Positions 42,030 through 51,086 of a DNA stretch of 64,000 nt are shown here, in pieces (the first letter of the stretch is position 1; every line of letters begins with the position of its first letter). The stretch comes from UBA5189 sp035631615 (lineage in GTDB: Bacteria > Chloroflexota > Limnocylindria > Limnocylindrales > CSP1-4): the NCBI GenBank assembly GCA_035631615.1, contig DASQIK010000066.1, positions 34,572 through 98,571 on the forward strand, in the 5' to 3' direction. The translations under genes and the position numbers were made by a program. The notes below the pieces were generated by a model, which ran no database searches, was not told where the DNA came from, and was given only the letters and a program-made list of their open reading frames with translations.

Positions 42030-42303
42030 ATTCCGGGCGCAGCCAGCGGCGCTGCGCGCGGCCGAGGAGCGGCAGGGGTTTCCGTGCGGCCCGTGCGCCC
42101 GATCTTGGCCACTTCGACATCGGCGGACGGTTGCCAAAGATCGAGCGGGTACTGCGCGGTAACGTCGCGGTCATCTGCAGGGATCTGAGCGTGAATCGAG
42201 GCGACGACGGCACCTAGTCGGAGTCGCGAATCTGCCGAACCGTCCCTGGGTGTCGGTTTGGACAAGATCTCGCCGCGAACAGCCTCTGCGCGGCTGTCGC
42301 GAC
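42030..42303. other. gene-poor gap between trxA and the 125-aa gene
   Basis: No convincing coding frame, repeat or tRNA on either strand was seen. Frames here have arginine-rich shadow composition. Confidence 0.5.
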
Positions 42304-42681
42304 TCAGCCAGCGGCGCGGCGGTAGGCGAGGTCGAACCAGGCGGTGAGGCGGTCGACGGCGTGACCGTCGAGCTCGCGCGGATTGAAGCGGACCCAATCC
42401 GCGCCGCGCGGCGAGGGCGCGGTGTCGGGCGTGCGGATTGCCGCGGCCGCGATCGCTGGATCGAGGCGGAGCTCGATGCCGTCAGCGCCGAGCGCGGCAA
42501 AGAGGTGGCCACCTCGGGACCACGTGGTTCCCGCGGGAGTCGCCGCCGAGCCAATGCCCGCGGGGGTCGCGGCAGCGCCCGCTTCCCCGTCGCCGTTGCC
42601 GGCACTGGCCGCCCGCGACTCGGTTGCGTCGGGGAGCTCGGCGGCCAGCTCGGCGACGAGCACCGCCACGGACGGGATCAC
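42304..42681 (-). CDS. small protein, TfoX/YjbR-like (uncertain)
   Basis: About 125 residues from GTG 42681. A low-complexity Ala/Gly/Thr middle is followed by HLFAALGADGIELRLDPAIA and ADWVRFNPRELDGHAVDRL, with a final WFDLAYRRAAG helix. This vaguely resembles TfoX N-terminal or YjbR proteins. Family assignment is weak and the start is uncertain. Confidence 0.45.
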   Translation of the reverse strand: MIPSVAVLVAELAAELPDATESRAASAGNGDGEAGAAATPAGIGSAATPAGTTWSRGGHLFAALGADGIELRLDPAIAAAAIRTPDTAPSPRGADWVRFNPRELDGHAVDRLTAWFDLAYRRAAG

Positions 42682-42703
42682 GGGAGCGGGTGCGGCAACC
42701 CGG

Positions 42704-43180
42704 TCACGCGGCGAGGTCGAGGATGGCTTCGAGGTCGGCGACATGATCCTCGTAGTGCTCGATCGTGTAGACGTGGAAGAACCGGAGGTGGTCTGCGTTC
42801 TTGACCCAGCGGGTCTCGGGCACGACGGTGAGGTAGCCGCGGAGCTCGCCGGGGGTCTCGCGGAAGCGGCGACGGACCTCGGCCAGCGGCAGGTCGCGCC
42901 AGGTCGCCTGGATCTCGGCGTTGATCTCGTCGCCGCGTGCGGCGAAGTCGCGCCGCGAGCGCTCCATCGTCGGGCTGCCCTCCCCGACCGCGAGCTCCCG
43001 CGCCGCGTCGAGCGCATCATTGAGCCACGCGACCAGATGCGCCATCACATCCCGGCCGGACCAGTCGTTCGTCTCCGAGATCGGACGCTCGAGCTGCTCG
43101 TCGGAGAGGGCGTCGAGCGCCTCGAACGGGCGCCACGCCTCGCGCTCCTCCTCGAGGAACTCCAGCGCGTTGAGGTACAC
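42704..43180 (-). CDS. DinB-like four-helix protein
   Basis: 158 residues: RPISETNDWSGRDVMAHLVA...WLNDALDAARE, and FFHVYTIEHYEDHVADLEAI with His residues placed as in DinB/ClbS/DUF1706 metal-binding proteins. Resembles the 151-residue DinB-like protein at 36481. Lies 10 bp downstream of the mutase catalytic subunit. Confidence 0.6.
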   Translation of the reverse strand: MYLNALEFLEEEREAWRPFEALDALSDEQLERPISETNDWSGRDVMAHLVAWLNDALDAARELAVGEGSPTMERSRRDFAARGDEINAEIQATWRDLPLAEVRRRFRETPGELRGYLTVVPETRWVKNADHLRFFHVYTIEHYEDHVADLEAILDLAA

Positions 43181-43190
43181 CAGCTGCGCC

Positions 43191-44882
43191 TCAGACCCCG
43201 ACGGGCTCGCGGTATTCGCCGAAGACGCCGCGCAGGACGCCGCACATCTCGCCGAGCGTCGCGTAGGCGGCCGCGCAGCGGATGAAGTGCGGCATCAGGT
43301 TCGAGTCCGAAGACCCGGGGCGGGCGGCCGCTTCCCGCAACCCACGCAGCGCGCTCTCCACGGCGCCACCGTCGCGCTCCCGCCGCGTCCGTTCGAGGCG
43401 GGCCAAATGCGCCTCGAGCGAGCCGGGCGGCACGCTCAGCACCGGGACGGTGGTGACCTCGCGCTGGTCGACGTAGGCATTCACGCCCACGATCCGGCGC
43501 TCGCGCTCGTCGACCTCGCGCTGGAATCGGTAGGCCGCCTCGGCGATCTCGCGCTGGGGGTAGCCGTCGATCACGGCAGGCACCATGCCGCCGCGCCGGT
43601 CGATCTCGTCGAGGTAGACCCAGACCTGCCGCTCGACCTCGTTGGTGAGCGATTCGACGAACCACGAGCCACCGAGCGGATCGATGGTGCCGGTGACCCC
43701 GGTCTCCTCGGCGATGACCTGCTGCTGGCGGAGGGCCAGGAGGGCAGCCTCCGCGGTAGGGACCGCCAGCGCCTCGTCGTACGCGTCCGTGTGGAGCGAC
43801 TGCGTTCCGCCGAGGACCGCGGCCAGCGCCTGGATCGCCACCCGGGTCAGGTTGTTCAGGGGCTGCTGGGGCGTGAGCGAGACCCCCGCGGTCTGTGTGT
43901 GGAAGCGCATCCAGGTCGAGCGCTCGTTCTCGGCGTGGTAGCGCTCGGTCATGAGCCGGTGCCAGATGCGGCGTGAGGCGCGGAACTTCGCGATCTCCTC
44001 GAAGAAGTCGCTGTGCGAGTTGAAGAAGAAGGACAGCCGGGGTGCGAAGTCGTCGACGCGCAGGCCGCGCTCGATGGCGGCCTCGACGTAGGCCATCCCG
44101 TCCGCGATCGTGAACGCGAGCTCCTGGACGGCGGTCGAGCCCGCCTCCCGGATGTGGTAGCCCGAGATCGAGACCGTGTTCCAGCGCGGCATCTCGCGCG
44201 TCCCGAACTCGATCGTGTCCGTCACCAGGCGCATCGACGGCGCCGGCGGGAACAGGAACTCCTTCTGGGCCACGAACTCCTTGAGGATGTCGTTCTGGGT
44301 CGTGCCTTCGAGCATCGCCCGCTGGAAGCCGGCCTGCTCGGCGGCGACGATGTACATCGCCCAGATCGGGGCCGCCGGCGAGTTGATCGTCATCGAGGTC
44401 GAGACCTTGTCGAGCGGCAGGCCGTCGAGCAGGACCTCCATGTCGGCCAGCGACGAGACGCCGACGCCGCACGTGCCGAACTCGCCTTCGGCCTCCGGGT
44501 CGTCGGTGTCGTAGCCGTACAGCGTCGGCATGTCGTAGGCGATCGAGAGGCCGGTCTGGCCGGCCGCCAGCAGGTCCTTGAACCGCCGATTCGTGTCCTC
44601 GGCGGCGCCGAAGCCCGCGAACATGCGCATCGTCCACAGGCGCGAGCGGTAGCCCGACGGGTGGATGCCCCGGGTGAACGGCGCCTCGCCCGGCATGCCG
44701 ATGCGCTCCGCGGCGGTATCGGGGCCGGCGCCCAGCGACCACGGCCCGTACACCGGGTCGAGCTCGATCTCGCCGAGCGTGCGGAAGCTGCGCTCGCGCT
44801 CGGGCGCGCGGCCGAGGGCGGGGTCCAGCCGCTCGACCTTCCACGCGCGCCGGCGTGCCTGCCAGTCGATGCCGTCGCTCAT
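43191..44882 (-). CDS. mcmA1: methylmalonyl-CoA mutase, catalytic (large) subunit
   Basis: 563 residues, the catalytic TIM-barrel half only; the B12 domain is a separate gene (mcmA2). Motifs: FTRGIHPSGYRSRLWTMRMF, LSIAYDMPTLYGYD, STSMTINSPAAPIWAMY, WNTVSISGYHIREAGSTAVQ, and GGTQSLHTDAYDEALAVPT. Converts methylmalonyl-CoA to succinyl-CoA. The start at ATG 44882 fits; the open frame extends upstream but is not coding-like. Confidence 0.95.
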   Translation of the reverse strand: MSDGIDWQARRRAWKVERLDPALGRAPERERSFRTLGEIELDPVYGPWSLGAGPDTAAERIGMPGEAPFTRGIHPSGYRSRLWTMRMFAGFGAAEDTNRRFKDLLAAGQTGLSIAYDMPTLYGYDTDDPEAEGEFGTCGVGVSSLADMEVLLDGLPLDKVSTSMTINSPAAPIWAMYIVAAEQAGFQRAMLEGTTQNDILKEFVAQKEFLFPPAPSMRLVTDTIEFGTREMPRWNTVSISGYHIREAGSTAVQELAFTIADGMAYVEAAIERGLRVDDFAPRLSFFFNSHSDFFEEIAKFRASRRIWHRLMTERYHAENERSTWMRFHTQTAGVSLTPQQPLNNLTRVAIQALAAVLGGTQSLHTDAYDEALAVPTAEAALLALRQQQVIAEETGVTGTIDPLGGSWFVESLTNEVERQVWVYLDEIDRRGGMVPAVIDGYPQREIAEAAYRFQREVDERERRIVGVNAYVDQREVTTVPVLSVPPGSLEAHLARLERTRRERDGGAVESALRGLREAAARPGSSDSNLMPHFIRCAAAYATLGEMCGVLRGVFGEYREPVGV

Positions 44883-44902
44883 GCGGGCGACAGTACCACC
44901 GG

Positions 44903-45538
44903 CTACGGCGCCGGCATGGCCGCGGCAGCCGCGACCGCCGCCAGCACCCGCTGATCGTGCGCCGCACGGGAGGCGTTCGGGTCGACGGTCGTCGCGACGA
45001 TCACGACCCACACGTCGGCGCCGTCCGGCCAGACCACGACGGTCTGGAGCGACAGGTTGTTCAGCGTCTCGAGCCGAAAGACGATTCCCGCACCGGGCAT
45101 GCTCGGCCGGGTGGTCGTGATGTTCTCGGTGTGGCTCGCATGCTGCGCGCCGGCCGTGTAGAACTCCTCGACCCACGCGGTCTGGACGGCGGGTTCGGGC
45201 AGCCCCTGGGTCGACATGATCGCGATGACCGTGCCGTCGCCGTTCGAGCCGTCCCAGGTCGCGCCGGCGAAGTGCAGCTGCGAGATGCCGTGGTCCGCGT
45301 AGGTCCCGAGGGCGCCGGCGGTGCAGTTCGCGCCCGAATCCACGAGGTTTGGCGCCGCGCCGTCGAGCTGCTTCGGCAGGAGCGCTTCCAGGGTGGTGAA
45401 CGACCCGGGTGCCTTCACGTCCGCAGCGCAGCCGCTGGCGCCGGGCGCCGCCGATCCGGTGGCATTCCCACACGCGGCCACAGCCAGGATGAACGGAATC
45501 AGGGCTGCGAGCGGCGCCGCTCGGCGGGCGCGGCTCAC
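44903..45538 (-). CDS. secreted lipoprotein
   Basis: 211 residues from GTG 45538 overlapping the J-domain stop (GTGA). Signal with lipobox APLAALIPFILAVAACG. The mature part is beta/alpha with Cys pairs (GCAADV, GANCTAG) and FTTLEALLPKQLDG, TENITTTRPSMPG. No family recognised. Its coupling to a J-domain gene is curious. Confidence 0.65.
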   Translation of the reverse strand: MSRARRAAPLAALIPFILAVAACGNATGSAAPGASGCAADVKAPGSFTTLEALLPKQLDGAAPNLVDSGANCTAGALGTYADHGISQLHFAGATWDGSNGDGTVIAIMSTQGLPEPAVQTAWVEEFYTAGAQHASHTENITTTRPSMPGAGIVFRLETLNNLSLQTVVVWPDGADVWVVIVATTVDPNASRAAHDQRVLAAVAAAAAMPAP

Positions 45539-46203
45539 TGTTCCGGGGCGGGCTGGTAGTGGAGGACGCCCCGCTCTTCGAGGTCGTCGCGGAGGACCCG
45601 CGCCGCGGCGACAAGGTCCGGATCGCGCGAGATCGTGCGGGCGAGCCAATCGATGTACGTCGGCTCGAAATCGGCGATCTGGCCGAGCGTATGGCCGTGG
45701 AACTTGCCGAACTCGATCGGCCAGGCGCGTGCCGTGTCGAGCATCGGCGGCACCGGTGGCCGGAAGTTGTGCTGGCGGCCCCGGCTCAGCGGCCCGTTGG
45801 GCTGCGACGCGCGGAGGGGCTCGCGACGCAGGCGGTCCGTCGTCGACGGACGCTTCGGCTCGTGGCGAATCCGAGGGCCAGTGGTCGTGTTGCGCGGCCG
45901 GAACGTGGCCGTGGTGTCGACGCGGCCGGTGACCGGGCGCTCCGGCCTGGGCTCGGGCGGCCACGTGCCTCGGCGGCCCGCCGCGCCGTTCGCGCCGCCC
46001 TCGCCGGCGGCCGCCGCGCGCAGCTCCGCGTAGGCCCGGTTGATCTCGGCCATGCGCCGCGTCGCGCGCTCGGCGGCCGCCGGGTCGGACTGGGTCAGGT
46101 CCGGGTGGTGCTCGCGGGCCAGCTTGCGCCAGGCGGCCTTGATCGTCGCCTGCCCCGCGTCGCGGGGCACGCCGAGCACGTCGTGCGGGTTGCGTTTGGG
46201 CAT
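45535..46203 (-). CDS. J-domain protein with ExoX/DUF3820-like C-terminal domain
   Basis: 222 residues from ATG 46203. An N-terminal J domain (about 5-70) includes the HPD motif in AREHHPDLT, which stimulates Hsp70. A Pro/Arg-rich linker follows. The last about 70 residues match the small domain found at the C-terminus of exodeoxyribonuclease X and in DUF3820: EFGKFHGHTLGQIADFEPTYIDWLARTI. No zinc-finger or CTD of classical DnaJ is present, so the client is not a normal one. Confidence 0.75.
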   Translation of the reverse strand: MPKRNPHDVLGVPRDAGQATIKAAWRKLAREHHPDLTQSDPAAAERATRRMAEINRAYAELRAAAAGEGGANGAAGRRGTWPPEPRPERPVTGRVDTTATFRPRNTTTGPRIRHEPKRPSTTDRLRREPLRASQPNGPLSRGRQHNFRPPVPPMLDTARAWPIEFGKFHGHTLGQIADFEPTYIDWLARTISRDPDLVAAARVLRDDLEERGVLHYQPAPEQ

Positions 46204-46264
46204 GGCCCCTGAGTGTATCGAGGCGGCCCCCGGGTCCCGGACCATGCTCCCGACTCGACCTACC

Positions 46265-47398
46265 ATGACGCCGATGAGGAGTCGGAAGGTGGGGCTCACC
46301 GCGGCACTCACGGTCGGCGGCCCGATCGCCGCCTGGCGGTTCGCGCACGCGTACCGCGCGCGCGCCGGCTATCCGCACCGCCACCCGCCCGATCACGACC
46401 CGAGCTTCCTCGGGCTCGCGTTCGAGGAGCTCACCATCCGGTCGGGCGGCGTCAACCTGCCGGCGTGGTGGATCCCGGCGCGCGACGGGATCCCCGGTCC
46501 CGTCGTCGTGCTGATCCACGGCTGGGAGTCCTCGCGCGACCGAACGCTCCCGAACGCACAGATCCTCCACGCGATCGGCATGCACGTCCTCACGCTCGAC
46601 GTGCGCGGCCACGGCACGAATCCGCCGGAGGAGCTGCCGCTCACCGCCGGTGAGTTCGGCGAGGACGCCCTCGCAGGCGTGCGGACCGCCCTCGCCCGGT
46701 CGGACGTGACGGCCGTCGGAATCCTCGGCCACTCGATGGGCGCGATCGGCGCGCTGCTGGCCGCCGCGGCCGAGCCGCGGGTCCGGGGCGTCGTCGCGGC
46801 CTCCGCCCCGGCCGATCCCTACCGCCTGACCCGCCAGACGTTCCGGCTCGCAAAGCTGCCGCTGCCGGGCCCGCTCGCGTGGCCGCTCGCGTGGCTGACG
46901 ACCCACGTCTTCCTCTCACCGCGAGGCCACACGGTCCGAGGCGTCTCGGCGGCGCGCGCCATCGCGACCTACCAGGGTCCGGTGCTGCTGGTGCACGGCG
47001 ACGCGGACCGCGTCGTGCCGATTGGCCACGTCCGTCGTCTCGAGGCCGTCGTCGAGGCGGCGCGCAAGGACCAGCCGGATGCCGCGCCAGTCGAGGTGCT
47101 CGTCATCCCGGGCGGCGAGCACAGCTGGCTGTACGAGTTCAGCGCCTACCGCGGTGCCGTGGCGAGGTTCCTGACCCGGGCGCTCGATGGGCCGCTCACG
47201 CCCGGCAACGCCGAGGCGATCGCCCGCGCAACGCCGGCGGCGCGCCTCCCCCAGCGCGAGCACCCGTTCTCGGCGATGGAGGGCGAGCCCGGCGGGGTCC
47301 GGACGCTCGTCAACGCGATCCGGATGGCCGGTGGCGGCACGCCCCCGCCTCCGGTCGTGCCGGAGCCCGGCGCCGAGGAGACGCCCTACTCGGCATGA
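46265..47398 (+). CDS. alpha/beta hydrolase with N-terminal hydrophobic segment
   Basis: 377 residues from ATG 46265 (or 46274), with a hydrophobic N-terminus. Serine hydrolase core: oxyanion HGWESSRDR, nucleophile GHSMGAIGALL, Asp in HGDADRVVPI and His in GGEHSWLY. Substrate unknown; probably an ester or peptide. ATGA overlap with the nitroreductase gene. Confidence 0.85.
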   Translation: MTPMRSRKVGLTAALTVGGPIAAWRFAHAYRARAGYPHRHPPDHDPSFLGLAFEELTIRSGGVNLPAWWIPARDGIPGPVVVLIHGWESSRDRTLPNAQILHAIGMHVLTLDVRGHGTNPPEELPLTAGEFGEDALAGVRTALARSDVTAVGILGHSMGAIGALLAAAAEPRVRGVVAASAPADPYRLTRQTFRLAKLPLPGPLAWPLAWLTTHVFLSPRGHTVRGVSAARAIATYQGPVLLVHGDADRVVPIGHVRRLEAVVEAARKDQPDAAPVEVLVIPGGEHSWLYEFSAYRGAVARFLTRALDGPLTPGNAEAIARATPAARLPQREHPFSAMEGEPGGVRTLVNAIRMAGGGTPPPPVVPEPGAEETPYSA

Positions 47399-47919
47399 GC
47401 GAGGTCTGGAGCGCGATCCGAAGCAAGCGCATGGTCCGCCGATTCGCAGATCGGCCGCTCGCGGCGGACCACCTGACCCGGATCGTCGACGCGGGCCGCC
47501 ACGCAGGCAGCTCGAAGAACCAGCAGCGCTGGGACTTCGTGGTCGTCGAGGACCGGGCGCGACTCGGCGAGCTGGCGAAGGTCGGGCCATTCGCCGGGCA
47601 CGTCGGCGGTGCGGCGGCGGCAATCGCCCTGGTGACCCCGGACCCGACGGTCCCCGGCGCGTCGCTGTCGCTCGTGTGGGATGCCGGCCTGGCGGCCGAG
47701 AACATGATGCTGGCGGCGTGGGAGCTTGGCGTCGGCAGCTGCCCTGCGACCGTCCACGAGCAGTCCGTCGCGCGACACGTGCTGGGCCTCCCGGGGGATC
47801 GGTGGTGCGGCTACGTCCTCTCGTTCGGGTACCCGGCGGACGCCCAGGACATGATTCGGCCACCGAAGGCCGGCGGACGCCGGCCGCTCGACGAGGTCAT
47901 CCACCGAGAGACGTGGTGA
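47395..47919 (+). CDS. nitroreductase-family flavoprotein
   Basis: 174 residues. FMN-binding pattern: IRSKRMVRRFADRPL, GSSKNQQRWDFVVVED, MLAAWELGVGSCPATVH, and a GYPADAQDMIRPP end. Reduces quinones, nitro compounds or related substrates with NAD(P)H. Coupled to the hydrolase and convergent with the DUF4032 kinase gene (23-bp overlap). Confidence 0.88.
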   Translation: MSEVWSAIRSKRMVRRFADRPLAADHLTRIVDAGRHAGSSKNQQRWDFVVVEDRARLGELAKVGPFAGHVGGAAAAIALVTPDPTVPGASLSLVWDAGLAAENMMLAAWELGVGSCPATVHEQSVARHVLGLPGDRWCGYVLSFGYPADAQDMIRPPKAGGRRPLDEVIHRETW

Positions 47920-49150
47920 CGTCCCTCGCCGGCGGCAATGCCGGGGGCGGGACCTCCGGGGCGGGAGCACCCTCGGCAAGGTAGGCGTCGATCGCGGACT
48001 TGAGCCCCACGTCCCGCCCGGCTCGCTCCGACAGCAGCCACTTGTGCTCGAGGACATCGCTGTAGGCCTGGATCAGGTCGCGGTCGCCGACGACCGGCCG
48101 GAGCTGCCGCAGCGCGGGATCGAGCACGTGCCGTCGCCAGCGGCGCGCCCCGATCTCCTCCGAGGTCGTGCGCCCGGTTCGATGCCGCAGCCACGCCATG
48201 TGCTCGCGCATGTCGTTGAGGAGGAGACGGGCCTGGCCCTCCAGCGCGCGAATGCCCGTCAATCGCTCGAGCTCGATGGCGTGGAAGGCTCGGTTCGTCG
48301 TGGCGACGCGCAGTCGAACGTCCGTCCCGCCCGCGGCCGGCGCCACCTCGATCTCGTCGACGGCAAACCCGAGCTCGTTCAGCCGCCGGATCTGGCCCCG
48401 GATCGCATGCCGGTCACCGGCCGGCAGCCGAGGCTCGAGATGCAGCTCGTTCCAGACCGCCGTGTAGCGCTCGCGCACGTTCTCGGCCGCCCCGATCGCG
48501 GTCTCGACGTCCTCCGGGCGGCCCTGGTCCAGCGCGACATCGGCGAGGCCGTAGCCGACGTTCTCGACCAGGATCTCGAGGTCGTAGGCGCGCTGGCCGT
48601 CGGACAGCGATGGATGGACCTCGCTCGTCTCAGCGTCGACCAGGAACGCCTGGATGCGTGCGCCATCGCGCCGGAAGAGCGTGTTGGCGAGCGAGCAGTC
48701 GCCCCAGAACACACCGCCGCGATGGAGGTCGACCAGGAGCCAGGCCATGGCGTCCAGCAGCCGGTCGCGATACGGGCCGGGACCCAGGGGAAAGCGGGCG
48801 AGCAGACGTCGGAACTGCAGCGAATGGGCGAGGTACTCGGTCACGATGACCGCCGAGCCGGCCTCGGGCCGGACCGCGATCCCGATCGGCGTGACCGCCG
48901 GAAGCCCGACCCGTTCGAGGTGGTTGAGGACCGCGTACTCCCGCTCCGCGACGTCGGCCGGCTCCTCCTTGAGCGCGATCAGCGCGCCATCCACGACCAG
49001 GAACCGGACAAGGTGGCGCGACGGGCCAACCGGCAGCTCCCGGAAGTCGAGGCGCTCTGGCCACGCCGCGAGACCGAGCTCCCAGGGCAGGTCGAGCAGG
49101 GCGCCGGCCCGGCGCAGCCGGAGGAGCGGGAATCCGGCCGGCGCCGTCAC
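47897..49150 (-). CDS. DUF4032 protein with RIO/Kdo-kinase-like domain
   Basis: 417 residues from GTG 49150. The kinase-like N-terminal half (about 50-240) has LIALKEEPADVAEREYAVLN (Lys and Glu of the ATP site), the catalytic loop FWGDCSLANTLFR (HRD-like, Asp and Asn) and FLVDAETSEV (DFG-like Asp). The C-terminal about 170 residues form the DUF4032 domain. Probably phosphorylates a small molecule or lipid. Third gene of a coupled operon with a GNAT protein. Confidence 0.75.
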   Translation of the reverse strand: MTAPAGFPLLRLRRAGALLDLPWELGLAAWPERLDFRELPVGPSRHLVRFLVVDGALIALKEEPADVAEREYAVLNHLERVGLPAVTPIGIAVRPEAGSAVIVTEYLAHSLQFRRLLARFPLGPGPYRDRLLDAMAWLLVDLHRGGVFWGDCSLANTLFRRDGARIQAFLVDAETSEVHPSLSDGQRAYDLEILVENVGYGLADVALDQGRPEDVETAIGAAENVRERYTAVWNELHLEPRLPAGDRHAIRGQIRRLNELGFAVDEIEVAPAAGGTDVRLRVATTNRAFHAIELERLTGIRALEGQARLLLNDMREHMAWLRHRTGRTTSEEIGARRWRRHVLDPALRQLRPVVGDRDLIQAYSDVLEHKWLLSERAGRDVGLKSAIDAYLAEGAPAPEVPPPALPPARDVTTSLGG

Positions 49151-49154
49151 CCGA

Positions 49155-49706
49155 TCACGGCGGCGTGGCGGCGACCACGAGGACGTGCGGGCCCCAGGCC
49201 GGACGCGCCAGGACCATGCGCGCCGCCCCCAGCGGCCCCGGAGCCGCCGCTCCGACCCGGGCGGGGTCGAATGGATACGGCCCTTCGGGGGCCGCGAGGC
49301 CCGGCGCCGGCGGCGCCTCGAGGTAGATCGCGGCAACGCCCTCGTCGAATCTCGCCAGCGTGGCGGCGAGGCGGCCCTCCGTGTCGGGCTCGAGGAGGAT
49401 CACCGCCGGCAGCTCCGGGTTTGCGAGGCCACGCGGCGGGCCCTCCGCCCCGAACCAGCGCGCCGTGCCGACCCACGCCGCTGCGCCCAGGTGCGCGTCG
49501 CGCCCGGCGGGCGACCAGTCCGGGGCCGGTAGCCGGGCCGTGGCGAACGCCGTCGAAAGCTCCTCGGCGGCGCGCTCCAGCTCGACCGTCCCCCAGCCGA
49601 TCCCGATGAGGCGGAGGCCGGCCACCCATGGATCGCGCGCGGCGGCGGCGCGCCGGAGGGCGTTGGCGACCGCCAGCAGGCCGCCCGAGGATGCGTCCGG
49701 GCTCAT
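49155..49706 (-). CDS. unrecognised protein between GNAT and DUF4032 kinase
   Basis: 183 residues from an ATG overlapping the GNAT stop (ATGA). Segments VAGLRLIGIGWGTVELERAA, PAVILLEPDTEGRLAATLAR and AYLEAP-like loops suggest an alpha/beta fold. It ends 4 bp before the GTG of the kinase. No family recognised; the operon suggests a shared pathway. Confidence 0.6.
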   Translation of the reverse strand: MSPDASSGGLLAVANALRRAAAARDPWVAGLRLIGIGWGTVELERAAEELSTAFATARLPAPDWSPAGRDAHLGAAAWVGTARWFGAEGPPRGLANPELPAVILLEPDTEGRLAATLARFDEGVAAIYLEAPPAPGLAAPEGPYPFDPARVGAAAPGPLGAARMVLARPAWGPHVLVVAATPP

Positions 49707-50587
49707 CGCAGGAGCAGGTCCGGCGCGGGCTCGCCGACGATCGCGAACCCGAGCGTTTCGTACAGGCGCACGGCGGCATGATTGTCGACCTCGACGGCAA
49801 GGTGCACGACGTCGCTCCCGGCATCGAGCGCCTCGCGCACCGCGAGCGCGGTCGCAAGGGCCCCGAGGCCCCGCCGCCGAAATGCGCGCCGGGTGCCGAT
49901 GGAGGAGAGGTACGAGCCATCGGCCGTGGTAGCGCGACGGGCGATCGCCGCGGGCACGCCGTCGATGCTGACGAGGAGGACGGCGCAGCCCGGGCGCGAG
50001 ACGCAGGCGAGCACGTCGTTCTCGAGCGCGACGCGCCGATCGACATCGACGCCGAACGCGTCGGCCAGGACGAGCGAGGCATCGACGGCCCATCGCCGTC
50101 GTTCCGCCCAGCGCCGGTCCGACGACCCGGCGGCGACGTCCGCCTCGCGGCTCGCCACGGACACGCTGCCGCGCCCGAACTCCGCCTCGACCCGCGCCTG
50201 CGCCGCCGCGACACGCTCCGAGGCCCTCGGCGCGTCGATGAGGACCATCCGCCGATCCGCGCCGAGCGTCTCGAAGCCTGCCCCGGCCAGCCTCGCCGCG
50301 AGGTCACCTGGCGTGCTCCCGACCGGGAGCGGACGGATGTGCGGGAGGCGGTCGAGGGTCGCGAACAACGTGATCACCTCGTCGAGCCGGTGGTCGAAGT
50401 GATCCCGATCCGTCGGCCACACCGGCGCGATCAGCCGGTTCCAGAACGGCTCGGCGTCGCTCGGGTCGTGGAACAGCCAGCCATCGCCGAGGTCGCGGAG
50501 CTCCCGCGCCGGCGTCTGCTGCGCCCGCGCCTCGTGGACGACGAGGCGGTGCGCCAGCTCGGAGTCGAAGATCCGAACGCCGCCCAC
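49703..50587 (-). CDS. two-domain GNAT acetyltransferase-like protein
   Basis: 294 residues from GTG 50587. The C-terminal GNAT core (about 180-290) has RRAFRRRGLGALATALAVRE (acetyl-CoA loop) and VEVDNHAAVRLYETLGFAIV. The N-terminal half (IFDSELAHRLVVHEARAQQT, WLFHDPSDAEPFWNRLIAP) appears to be a degenerate GNAT domain. Substrate unknown. First gene of the coupled operon. Confidence 0.7.
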   Translation of the reverse strand: MGGVRIFDSELAHRLVVHEARAQQTPARELRDLGDGWLFHDPSDAEPFWNRLIAPVWPTDRDHFDHRLDEVITLFATLDRLPHIRPLPVGSTPGDLAARLAGAGFETLGADRRMVLIDAPRASERVAAAQARVEAEFGRGSVSVASREADVAAGSSDRRWAERRRWAVDASLVLADAFGVDVDRRVALENDVLACVSRPGCAVLLVSIDGVPAAIARRATTADGSYLSSIGTRRAFRRRGLGALATALAVREALDAGSDVVHLAVEVDNHAAVRLYETLGFAIVGEPAPDLLLR

Positions 50588-50663
50588 GGGCGAACCATAC
50601 GGGAGAGAGCGGGGCCGCCGCGCTATCGTGGCGCGACACGGACCCTGACCGCTGGAGGCCCAC

Positions 50664-51041
50664 ATGCGATCACTCCTTCGCGTCGCCCTGTCCATCACCG
50701 CCACGCTCGCCCTCGCGGCATGCTCCGGAGGCGGCGGTGCTGCCACGACCGGGCCCGCGGCCACCGTCTGCAACGACTCGACCGGCACGACCGTCGTCGC
50801 CGCCACGGTCCAGAACAGGACGTGGTCGCAGCCGGTCAGTGCCAAGGTCGGCGACGTGATCACCTGGACCAACAGCGACAGCGTGCCCCACAAGGTCGCG
50901 CTCGATGACGGCTCGTGCACGATGTCGGCGAACATCGGGCCCAGCGGTGGCACGCACAGCCTCGTCTTCACGAAGGCCGGGACGTACCCGTTCCACTGCG
51001 CCATCCACCCGAGCATGACGGGCACGATCACGATCTCGTAA
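50664..51041 (+). CDS. cupredoxin (plastocyanin-like) lipoprotein
   Basis: 125 residues. Signal with lipobox LALAAC; mature domain with copper site His (DSVPHKV), then Cys-His-Met in FHCAIHPSM, as in plastocyanin/azurin-like proteins. Likely an extracytoplasmic electron carrier. GGAGG ribosome site. Confidence 0.9.
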   Translation: MRSLLRVALSITATLALAACSGGGGAATTGPAATVCNDSTGTTVVAATVQNRTWSQPVSAKVGDVITWTNSDSVPHKVALDDGSCTMSANIGPSGGTHSLVFTKAGTYPFHCAIHPSMTGTITIS

Positions 51042-51086
51042 CCCGCGGCTGCAACCGATCTGCGGGCCGCCGTGTTGGAGCGATCG

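Noticed and set aside
44883..45614. N-terminal extension of the mutase catalytic subunit frame
   Set aside because: The frame is open upstream, but it overlaps the lipoprotein gene antiparallel in frame use and lacks family similarity; ATG 44882 gives the normal subunit.
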